From Ignavibacteriota bacterium (GTDB taxonomy: Bacteria > Bacteroidota > Ignavibacteria > Palsa-1295), in contig JANYLL010000106.1 in the NCBI GenBank assembly GCA_025357895.1, positions 1-8,751 on the forward strand: a DNA stretch of 8,751 nt, given 5' to 3'. The stretch's first letter is position 1, and every line of letters starts with the position of its first letter. This document shows positions 1-7,300 of the stretch, in pieces. The notes under the pieces are model-generated. The model searched no databases. It was not told the DNA's origin and saw only the letters and a list, made by a program, of their open reading frames with translations. The position numbers and the translations under genes were made by a program.

Positions 1-230
1 TCAGGCGTCGTATGATTCGGTATGGTTCTAACGCCCAAAACGAACAATTCCGTACCTACTGTAAGTCCTACGCTTCCCCAAAAGTTGATATGATAAACAT
101 GTCCGGCTAATCTGGTTGAATCTTCTGTGTCACGATGCTCCTTTTGTTCGTCGGTGCCGTTACTTGGATTTTGTGCTTGAGCGGTAGTGTATAGAAATAT
201 GAGAGCTATAAAAATTACCTTTTTCATCAT
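1..230 (-). CDS. Exported protein of unknown function, N-terminal part (cut by left edge)
   Basis: The minus strand is open from a start at 230 (a second in-frame ATG lies directly after it at 227) to the left edge, giving about 76 residues. The protein begins with a clear Sec signal peptide, MKKVIFIALIFLYTTAQAQ, with basic Lys residues, a hydrophobic core and a likely cleavage at AQA|Q. There is no lipobox cysteine. A charged, polar linker follows (rich in D, E, K, T), then a hydrophobic stretch near FWGSVGLTVGTELFVLGV that could be a membrane helix or a strand. The pattern of signal peptide, short linker, VYHIN and hydrophobic segment faintly recalls exported PAP2-type phosphatases of Bacteroidota, but too little is present to call this. 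It is transcribed divergently from the glycosyltransferase. No Shine-Dalgarno is visible; the leader is A-rich. The coding call is good, the function unknown. Confidence 0.7.
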   Translation of the reverse strand, partial: MMKKVIFIALIFLYTTAQAQNPSNGTDEQKEHRDTEDSTRLAGHVYHINFWGSVGLTVGTELFVLGVRTIPNHTTP

Positions 231-239
231 TTTTTGTGG

Positions 240-253
240 TTTGATTAATCAAA
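240..253. promoter_or_regulatory. Perfect 14-base palindrome in the divergent intergenic region
   Basis: TTTGATTAATCAAA reads identically on both strands. It lies in the 73 bases between the divergent starts at 230 and 304. Its position, ten bases upstream of the minus-strand start and overlapping the candidate -7 element at 250-257, suits an operator for a dimeric regulator. The AT-rich composition means chance is a real alternative. No regulator gene is in view. Confidence 0.35.
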
Positions 254-257
254 TGTA
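250..257 (-). promoter_or_regulatory. Candidate Bacteroidota-type -7 element for the minus-strand exported protein gene
   Basis: Read on the minus strand the sequence is TACATTTG, an exact match to the TAnnTTTG -7 element known from Bacteroidota primary-sigma promoters. Transcription would begin roughly ten to fifteen bases before the start at 230. No good TTTG -33 element is seen 19-21 bases upstream, so the call rests on one box only. Confidence 0.3.
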
Positions 258-303
258 CGTAATATGGTGTTTACCGGATTTACTTTCTCTGCGATCTGAA
301 ATA

Positions 304-1116
304 ATGCCAACCTACCATATCGTTTTTCGCACCTGCGATATTGTTCATTCTTTGCATAATGCTCCGCGCCCTTTTAATTTGGATAAGCGTAGCCTCATTA
401 AAGTATGCTTTAAGAGCATGTATAATTCTGTTAGGGATTATCAGTTTAAGATCACAATCTTAGGGGATAGACTTTCGGATGAGATGCAGGATTTCTTTCG
501 GCAGTATCCGGTCAATCTGCTTAACGAAGAACTTGGCAATGATAATTCCATTCGGAGACAAATAGAAATTGCGCTTGCATCTCCCGAAGATGAATGGATC
601 TATTTTGTTGAAGATGATTATCTTCACGTACCGCAAACATTCAAATGGATAGATGATTTTATTACCAACCGCAAGCAGTATATGTCAACAAAAAGACTTG
701 CACGAGCGCTGCGTTTTATTCGTCTTCGTTTGGATGACCGTCCGCTAATCATTCATACGCCCGATTACCCTGATAGATATAAACCGAAGTATCTGCGTTT
801 TTCACTGATCTTTCTCTCGAAATATTGCCATTGGCGGCAAGTGACGAATACGACATTCACTTTTATGATGCAAGGGAAAACCGTTCATAGGTACAAAGAT
901 ATTCTTTTACGGTCATCTATTGGCGCCGATGACGGATACTTAAGCAGAAAACTTTTTGCAGGTTTACGTTTTGGTGCTAAGGCTCTCTGCGTTTCACCGA
1001 TTCCCGGCGTTTCTACGCACATGCATGAAGAAGTCATGACTCCTCTTGTGGATTGGGTACGGATTTATGACCTGAATATGGGACTCACAGATGGAATTCA
1101 TGCCGAAGGCTTATAG
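304..1116 (+). CDS. GT-A-fold-like glycosyltransferase (family 2-like), cytoplasmic
   Basis: This 270-residue protein probably transfers a sugar from a nucleotide donor to a glycan acceptor; donor and acceptor cannot be read from sequence. The start at 304 (MPTYHIVFRTCD) opens directly into the first beta strand of a nucleotide-binding fold. The frame is open back to 187, but that start would add a non-conserved hydrophobic stretch and overlap the divergent gene. Visible features are KITILGD (49-55), the acidic EDDY motif at 103-106 after a hydrophobic strand (WIYFV), which fits the metal-binding DxD-type site of GT-A enzymes, a WRQVTNTTFTF segment (177-187), GADDGYLSRKL (207-217) as a candidate acceptor/base region, and GVSTHMHEE (235-243), whose histidines could complete a metal site. 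It has no signal peptide and no clear membrane helix. The secreted glycosidase gene follows after 32 bases, so they may be co-transcribed. No Shine-Dalgarno is seen. The family call is by motif pattern only; GT2 membership is likely but unproven. Confidence 0.75.
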   Translation: MPTYHIVFRTCDIVHSLHNAPRPFNLDKRSLIKVCFKSMYNSVRDYQFKITILGDRLSDEMQDFFRQYPVNLLNEELGNDNSIRRQIEIALASPEDEWIYFVEDDYLHVPQTFKWIDDFITNRKQYMSTKRLARALRFIRLRLDDRPLIIHTPDYPDRYKPKYLRFSLIFLSKYCHWRQVTNTTFTFMMQGKTVHRYKDILLRSSIGADDGYLSRKLFAGLRFGAKALCVSPIPGVSTHMHEEVMTPLVDWVRIYDLNMGLTDGIHAEGL

Positions 1117-1148
1117 TTAGTAAAGAAAAATTTTTCGCCCTAAGACCT

Positions 1149-3881
1149 ATGACCTTCGATCGCATTATAAACTTTTTTTTTATAGTAAGTTGTCTCTTAA
1201 TAACACAAAAGGCTCTTAGCCAGGGATTTGATCCCTATTCCCGAGTGTCTGATCCTCGTGCAATTTGTAGATTGGATGGACCGGATACAATGACTGTTCA
1301 TAGTATGAATGGTGTAGCTTACACATCAGATCGCGATACCGATTCATATTTTATTTGCTGCAAAATGAAGGGTGCAGGGATTCTCACGCACTTATGGATG
1401 GAATATTATAATGCTATCGATTCGCTTCTTAAAGTACGATTGTGGGTCGACGATTCACTCATTCTATCATGTGGTATAGATTCCTTTTATAAACAAATGC
1501 ACGGAGCGATCCGTCCGCCATTTGATTCTCTTGCCTCTGGTGGTTTTAATTGTGATGTTCAGATTCCTTATAAACGAAATTTTAAAGTAACATTTCTTTA
1601 CGATTATACTTATTGTTGTTTATTTTGGGGTGTCGAATATCGCAATCTCACCGATAGTTCACTAATTGAGTCATTTCGTATTCACCCCAGTAATACATTG
1701 TTGGCTCAGCAGAGTACCGCAGAAGAGTCATATCGCAATCATGCCTCTCCGTGGAAGGATGCCAACATAAAGTCCGCAGTTTTTTCCGAAAAGATCGCAA
1801 CAGGTCAAAAAATAACGATAGCTGATCTGACCGGTCCGGCAATGATTCAAACAATTCGATTTCTCACGCGAATTCCGGATAGCAGTGATCTCAAAAAAAT
1901 ACAGTTCAAAATATTTTGGGATAATTCGGTTTTTCCAAGTACTGATGTGCCTCTCGCGGATTTTTTTGGTTGGGGAGCAGGACCTCGTGACGTTCAGTCA
2001 TTTCAAGTGCGGGGAGCAAATGACGGCACGCTGACCTCGTACTTACCGATGCCTTTTTTTCGGCATGCACATATAGAGTTAGAAAATACCTCTGCAAATC
2101 CAGTTTCGATAGACGGCGAAGTTGATTATAAAGAAGAACCGGTTGACAGAGTAAAGGAAGGATATTTTTATTCTTACTTCAGTGAATCTGCTCCCGTGAA
2201 ATGGAATATTTACCATCCGGTTGCGAATATTCTTGGACGTGGAAAATACATTGGGGTGATGATCGCTTTGCCGGATAACCCCGCGCCCTCTTTTTTGGAA
2301 GGAGATCCGATTTTCCAGATCGATTCAGATTGGTGGAATAATATCCGTTACACCGGACTCGAAGATTATTTAGACGGGGGTTGGTTTTTTGTTGATGGAC
2401 CATTTTCACTTCCGTTTGCAGGTTGCCCTGTTAAATTTTCGAGCGCGTATCGCTTCCATTATCTCGATGCATATGATTTTCACAAGTCTTTCCATTTTGA
2501 TATAGAGCATGGAGTCCGGAATGATTTTCAAACAACATATCGCACAGTAGCATATTTTTATAGGAAATGGACGCCATTCTGGGTTGATCGTGATTCAGTT
2601 CATCGCGGTGATACCTGGTCTTTTGGGGGATCAGGATACGGACCGGGTGAAGTCATTACTGCTCAACTTGGTACAAAACAAATTTTTTCTATCAAGGCAG
2701 ATGCAGCCGGAGAATTTAAATATGGCTATGTTCTTCCAATGGATGCACCGTTCGGAATATCTAGTCTCCGAATAAACGGCGTTGAACGTCCGGAACCTGT
2801 TTTCATTCTTGATAAGCCGTCAGTCCGATATTTGAACGATTCGCTTCCTCCAATTTTTCGGTATAAGGATTCGATAGCTTTATTCGGAACCGGGTTCAAA
2901 CAAGGTGAAAAAGTTTCTGTCTTTTTCGATACTACCGAAGCAATATATATTTCCAAAGAACGGTTTGCAGATTCACAAAATCAGTTCCATATTGACATCA
3001 AAATGCCTTGGATACCCGAAGGAGTATATCATATCAAAGCAGTCGGCGATCAGGGAACACGTGCTTTAGCGGATACAGCACTCATTGAAACCCGTGTCCT
3101 TGATTACGAATGCGAAAATATTAAGCCTGCTTTGGTTGAAGGTTATACTGAAGCATCGTATCTTGGATATTTTGATTATATGTATTGGAGCAACCAATAT
3201 ACCTTACTTTTCATACCTTCAGGTGCTGGTAAGAAAGTGATTCTTCCCTTCATTGTTCCTGTATCAGATACCTTCCACATTTCTATGTGGAATACATTGG
3301 GGTCTCGTTACGGAAATTATGAGATTTCACTTGACGGTGAAAAAATGCTTTCTTTCTTCCCTTATATTGATACTGTTTACAATCGGCCGTTTCGCTCGAA
3401 AGAGCTTGATGGAGGCGTCCATTATCTTTCCAAAGGCGCTCACTCCATTACTTATCTTTGTATTGGTAAAGAGCCTAAAGGGCTGGATTATCTTTTAAAT
3501 GCCGACAATTTTATACTTACTCCAACAACGGCATTTCATCCTATTCCTCCTGATACCGATCTTTCCACTCAGGATAAATCACAGAAGAAGGGGAGTTCTA
3601 AGTTTTCACTGTCTCCCAATCCGCTCTCTGGCAATACTTTTACAGTTCATATTGATCTTGATTCCTCTTTTAAACTGGGATCTGATTTGTTGACTATTGA
3701 ACTTTACGATATTTTGGGACGGAAGGTAGCAACCGTGCTTGACGGCAAGGTCGGAGTTGCTAATCTGGATATCAACAAAGATTGCTCTTCATTACCTTCC
3801 GGTAAATATATTTGTAGAATTGTTGAGATTACTTCACCGCGCGTTACGACACAAAGTTTATCATTTATTGTTGATCGATAA
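1149..3881 (+). CDS. Secreted GH172/DUF2961-type glycosidase with T9SS type A sorting domain
   Basis: This 910-residue modular protein begins with a signal peptide (1-25, cleavage near ALSQ; IVSC at 12-15 weakly resembles a lipobox). Residues 45-165 form a cysteine-rich unit patterned like half of the catalytic domain. Residues about 195-475 match DUF2961, now GH172, whose characterised members act on fructofuranose- or arabinofuranose-containing glycans. Diagnostic stretches are DVPLADFFG (266-274), YLPMPF (298-303), GRGKYIGVMIALP (363-375), TGLEDY (402-407, replacing the usual TGTEDY, with the expected acidic Glu at 405), YRFHYLD (434-440) and DIEHG (451-455). An Ig-like region (490-555) and another with an IPT-like GTGFKQGEKV motif (580-589) follow, then a jelly-roll, carbohydrate-binding-like module (690-790). 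Residues 817-910 are a T9SS type A sorting domain: FSLSPNPLSG, LYDILGRKV and LPSGKYICRI. The product is therefore expected on the cell surface or released. Substrate is unknown. No Shine-Dalgarno is seen. Confidence 0.88.
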   Translation: MTFDRIINFFFIVSCLLITQKALSQGFDPYSRVSDPRAICRLDGPDTMTVHSMNGVAYTSDRDTDSYFICCKMKGAGILTHLWMEYYNAIDSLLKVRLWVDDSLILSCGIDSFYKQMHGAIRPPFDSLASGGFNCDVQIPYKRNFKVTFLYDYTYCCLFWGVEYRNLTDSSLIESFRIHPSNTLLAQQSTAEESYRNHASPWKDANIKSAVFSEKIATGQKITIADLTGPAMIQTIRFLTRIPDSSDLKKIQFKIFWDNSVFPSTDVPLADFFGWGAGPRDVQSFQVRGANDGTLTSYLPMPFFRHAHIELENTSANPVSIDGEVDYKEEPVDRVKEGYFYSYFSESAPVKWNIYHPVANILGRGKYIGVMIALPDNPAPSFLEGDPIFQIDSDWWNNIRYTGLEDYLDGGWFFVDGPFSLPFAGCPVKFSSAYRFHYLDAYDFHKSFHFDIEHGVRNDFQTTYRTVAYFYRKWTPFWVDRDSVHRGDTWSFGGSGYGPGEVITAQLGTKQIFSIKADAAGEFKYGYVLPMDAPFGISSLRINGVERPEPVFILDKPSVRYLNDSLPPIFRYKDSIALFGTGFKQGEKVSVFFDTTEAIYISKERFADSQNQFHIDIKMPWIPEGVYHIKAVGDQGTRALADTALIETRVLDYECENIKPALVEGYTEASYLGYFDYMYWSNQYTLLFIPSGAGKKVILPFIVPVSDTFHISMWNTLGSRYGNYEISLDGEKMLSFFPYIDTVYNRPFRSKELDGGVHYLSKGAHSITYLCIGKEPKGLDYLLNADNFILTPTTAFHPIPPDTDLSTQDKSQKKGSSKFSLSPNPLSGNTFTVHIDLDSSFKLGSDLLTIELYDILGRKVATVLDGKVGVANLDINKDCSSLPSGKYICRIVEITSPRVTTQSLSFIVDR
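1173..1181 (+). repeat. Run of nine T within the signal-peptide codons of the glycosidase
   Basis: Nine consecutive T encode Phe9-Phe10-Phe11 in the hydrophobic core of the signal peptide, 24 bases after the start codon. A slip by one base would shift the frame of this surface protein almost at once. Phe-rich signal cores in an AT-rich gene also produce such runs without any regulatory meaning. Confidence 0.9.
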
Positions 3882-4327
3882 TATACCGGATAATTTTCTT
3901 AAAAAGACAGCTTCTCTAATTATTTCAACGACTTGAGTTAGAAAAAAAAGGTGGTGTTGATAACTTTTTAGCATGTTCAAAAGATAGTGGAAAAGTAAGA
4001 GCACTAACCTCTTGCATTTTGGCTTGTAATGTGCGATATTTGTAAAGCTTTTCTCGTCATTATTGATAAAGTAGTGCGTCAGAGTTGTCGTTCATAGAAA
4101 TACCGATCATTTCCGAGGCTTTTTAGGGGAGAGATAGACTCACCAAAAATTTGCGTACAAAGCCGTATCGTAGTTGCCCCATTAGCCGGAAATGTCTTAT
4201 CTTTTGTGAATGTGTAAACGTATGGTAATAAGCGCTTTCAGTTGATAGCCCCCTCCCGATTACTTGCGCTCAAAGCATACGTGTTTCTAATTATTTCATC
4301 ATCATTTTTGTTACATACTTTACGCGT
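3882..4327. other. Gene-free stretch between the glycosidase gene and nrdJ (446 bases)
   Basis: No convincing coding frame, tRNA or insertion sequence is seen on either strand. Open frames that touch it are overhangs from neighbouring genes. No strong GC-rich hairpin plus T-run terminator follows the glycosidase stop. A 13-base direct repeat, TCTAATTATTTCA, occurs at 3915-3927 and 4286-4298, near both ends. A nested inverted repeat lies at 4216-4285. No cobalamin-riboswitch B12 box and no clear pair of NrdR boxes could be recognised, although either would be expected candidates ahead of a B12-dependent reductase gene. A weak sigma-70-like pair (TTGTGA at 4204-4209, TAATAA at 4226-4231, 16-base spacer) is the best promoter guess and is poor. 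The length and position suggest a long nrdJ leader or degraded sequence. Confidence 0.7.
4216..4285 (+). promoter_or_regulatory. Nested inverted repeat, possible leader stem-loop of nrdJ
   Basis: ACGTATG (4218-4224) pairs with CATACGT (4276-4282), extended by two A-T pairs across a one-base bulge. Inside it, AGCGC (4231-4235) pairs with GCGCT (4266-4270). The two helices are separated by an internal loop of six and five bases and enclose a 30-base apical loop containing a C-rich stretch at 4249-4257. The structure ends about 42 bases before the nrdJ start. It could be a folded 5' leader or paired protein sites. It does not match a riboswitch class I recognise. Confidence 0.3.
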
Positions 4328-7300
4328 ATGAAAGTTATCCGTCGCTTCACTAAAAAGGGCGTTAGCCCCTTCGATCAGTTCGAGTACACGCTCCGTGCGA
4401 GCGTACTCCGCAATCCTGATGGCAAACCAATTTTCGAAATGCACGATATCGAAGTGCCGAGCAAGTGGTCTCAGGTTGCGACGGATATCCTTGCGCAAAA
4501 ATATTTCCGAAAAGCAGGAGTTCCGCAGCGCGATGGCAACGGCAATTTGCTCATCGGTGAGGACGGCAAGCCGGTCCTCGGAGCGGAGCGTTCGATCAAA
4601 GATGTTGCGCACCGCTTAGCGGGATGCTGGCGGTCATGGGGCGAAGATCACGGCTACTTCGATACGAAGAACGATGCTGTCGCATACTACGACGAAATGG
4701 TCTATATGATCATGAAGCAAATGGGTGCGCCCAATTCGCCGCAATGGTTCAACACCGGACTTGCATGGGCGTATGATATCAAAGGTCATGCACAAGGACA
4801 TTGGTATGTTGATCCGGTATCCGGAGAGATGATGCAATCGATCGATGCTTATACGCATCCGCAGCCTCATGCTTGTTTCATTCAATCGGTCAGCGATGAT
4901 CTCGTAAACGAAGGTGGTATCTTCGATCTCATCACTCGCGAAGCACGAATTTTTAAATACGGGTCGGGCACAGGCTCGAATTTCAGCGCATTGCGCGGAG
5001 CAGGCGAGAAACTTTCCGGCGGCGGAGCGTCTTCGGGACTCATGAGCTTCCTGAAAATCAATGACACTGCCGCAGCTGCAGTAAAATCCGGCGGCACAAC
5101 GCGACGAGCAGCGAAGATGGTCGTACTCAATATCGATCATCCGGATATCGAGCACTTCATCGCATGGAAAGCAAATGAAGAGCAGAAGGTCGCTGCACTT
5201 GTAGCGGGTTCAAAAATTTGCGATCTCTTCTTAAATCTTATCATGAAGATCGCCGGTGATGGCGGAACCGATCGTCATGAAAATCACGATCTCGATATTG
5301 CGATTAAGAAAGCCCTCGCGCGCGGAGTGCCGATGAATTATATCGTCCGCGTTCTGCAGATGGTGAAGATGGGCTACGATCATATTGATTTCAAAACCTT
5401 CGATACGCATTACGAAGGCGAAGCATATCAGACCGTTGCCGGACAAAATTCCAACAACACCGTTCGCGTCACGAACGAGTTTATGAACTCGGTGCTCGAA
5501 GATAAGGAATGGGACTTGACCTGGAGAACATCGAAGAAAGTTGCCAAGCGCGTCAAGGCCCGTCATCTTTGGAATCAGATAAATCTTTCTGCATGGGCTT
5601 CTGCCGATCCCGGTTTACAATACGATACGACAATCAACGAATGGCATACTTGCCCCGAAGATGGACGCATCAATGCAAGTAATCCGTGCTCGGAGTATAT
5701 GTTCTTAGATGATACTGCCTGCAATCTTGCTTCGATCAACCTTGCGCATTTCTTAAACGAAGAAACCGGCGAGTTCGATATCGATGGCTATCGTCATGCT
5801 GCACGCTTGTGGACGATCACGCTGGAAATTTCTGTGCTGATGGCACAATTCCCGTCGCGTGATATTGCACAGAAGTCTTATGACTTCCGCACGCTTGGTC
5901 TTGGCTATGCAAATATCGGCACGCTCTTGATGGTGCTTGGCATTCCGTATGATTCGCCGAAAGCACTTGCGATCACCGGAGCGCTTACTGCAATCATGTG
6001 CGGTGAATCGTATGCAACAAGTGCTGAAATGGCGCGCGATCTGAAGCCTTTCCCACGTTATGCTGCCAATAGCGAACACATGCTTCGCGTTATCCGCAAT
6101 CATAAGCTTGCCGCTTACGATGCAGAGCCGGAGCGTTATGAGGGACTGACGATCAAGCCTCTCGGAATAAATCCTGAGAATTGCCCACCTGACTTATTAA
6201 AAGCTGCACGCGAATGCTGGGATAAAGCGTATGAACTTGGCGAGCGCCATGGATATCGCAATGCACAGGTCACCGTTATCGCACCGACAGGTACGATCGG
6301 TTTAGTAATGGATTGCGATACGACAGGCATCGAACCGGATTTCGCGATCGTGAAATTCAAAAAACTTGCCGGCGGCGGATATTTCAAAATTGTAAATCAA
6401 TCAGTGCATAAAGCGCTGACGCGTTTGGGTTATTCTGATAAAGCCATCGACGAGATCGAAAAGTTTAGCAAGGGCTATGGCACACTTGTCGGATGTCCCG
6501 GCATCAATCGTTCAAGCCTGAAGATGAAAGGCTTCACCGATGAGAAGATAGACGAAGTCGAAAAACAATGTGATAATGTTTTTGATCTGCGCTTTGCATT
6601 TAATAAATGGACACTTGGCGAAGACTTCTTGAAGAAACTCGGATTCACCGATGCCGAAATGTCTTCTCCGGAATTCGATATGCTGATCTCCCTTGGCTTT
6701 ACGCGCGAGGAAATTTCGAAAGCGAATGATTATATCTGCGGCACAATGACGATCGAAGGCGCTCCGGGACTAAAAGCTGAGCATCTGCCGATCTTCGATT
6801 GCGCAAATAAATGCGGCAAGTATGGCGAGCGTTTCATCGCATCGAGCGCGCATATCCGCATGATGGCAGCGGCACAGCCATTTATTTCCGGTGCGATTAG
6901 TAAGACGATCAATATGCCGAACGAGGCAACCGTTGATAATATCAACGATGCCTATATGGAATCATGGCGCCTGATGCTAAAAGCTAACGCGCTCTATCGC
7001 GATGGCTCGAAACTTTCGCAGCCGCTGAACTCCATCAACGAAGAAGGCGACTTAGCAGAGCAAGTGCTCTTCCTCGATCCCGAGGATACGGAAAAAGATA
7101 CGCTTGATGCAGCGCAGATCCATCAGCTTGTCAGCGCACAGGCAGAAGAGATCGGCACATGGCAGCCGCAGCGTCATAAACTTCCCGCAAAGCGCCGCGG
7201 ATGGCTTCGCGAAGCGACCGTCGGCGGACATAAGATCTATCTGCGCACCGGTGAATACGAAGACGGATCGGTCGGAGAGATCTTTATCGATATGTATAAA

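Noticed and set aside
187..303. Upstream extension of the glycosyltransferase to a start at 187
   Set aside because: It would overlap the divergent exported-protein gene and add a hydrophobic, non-domain stretch; the start at 304 opens directly into the enzyme fold.
1125..1136. Palindrome GAAAAATTTTTC between the glycosyltransferase and glycosidase genes
   Set aside because: It has no loop, only A-T pairs apart from the ends, and is low complexity; it is neither a terminator nor a convincing operator.
1185..1193. Lipoprotein processing of the glycosidase at IVSC
   Set aside because: The match to a lipobox is loose, the hydrophobic core continues past the Cys, and a standard cleavage near ALSQ fits T9SS cargo better.
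2049..2066. Small hairpin ATGCC / GGCAT with a T-rich loop
   Set aside because: It lies inside the glycosidase coding region, has only five base pairs, and is explained by the codons.
3882..4327. Cobalamin riboswitch or NrdR boxes ahead of nrdJ
   Set aside because: I looked for the B12 box and for paired NrdR palindromes and could not recognise either.
4634..5155. Minus-strand open frame of 173 codons inside nrdJ
   Set aside because: It is antisense to a strongly conserved enzyme in a GC-richer gene where stops are rarer; its translation shows no recognisable domain. Similar frames at 4238-4612, 5231-5566, 5753-6103 and 7052-7441 were dismissed for the same reason.
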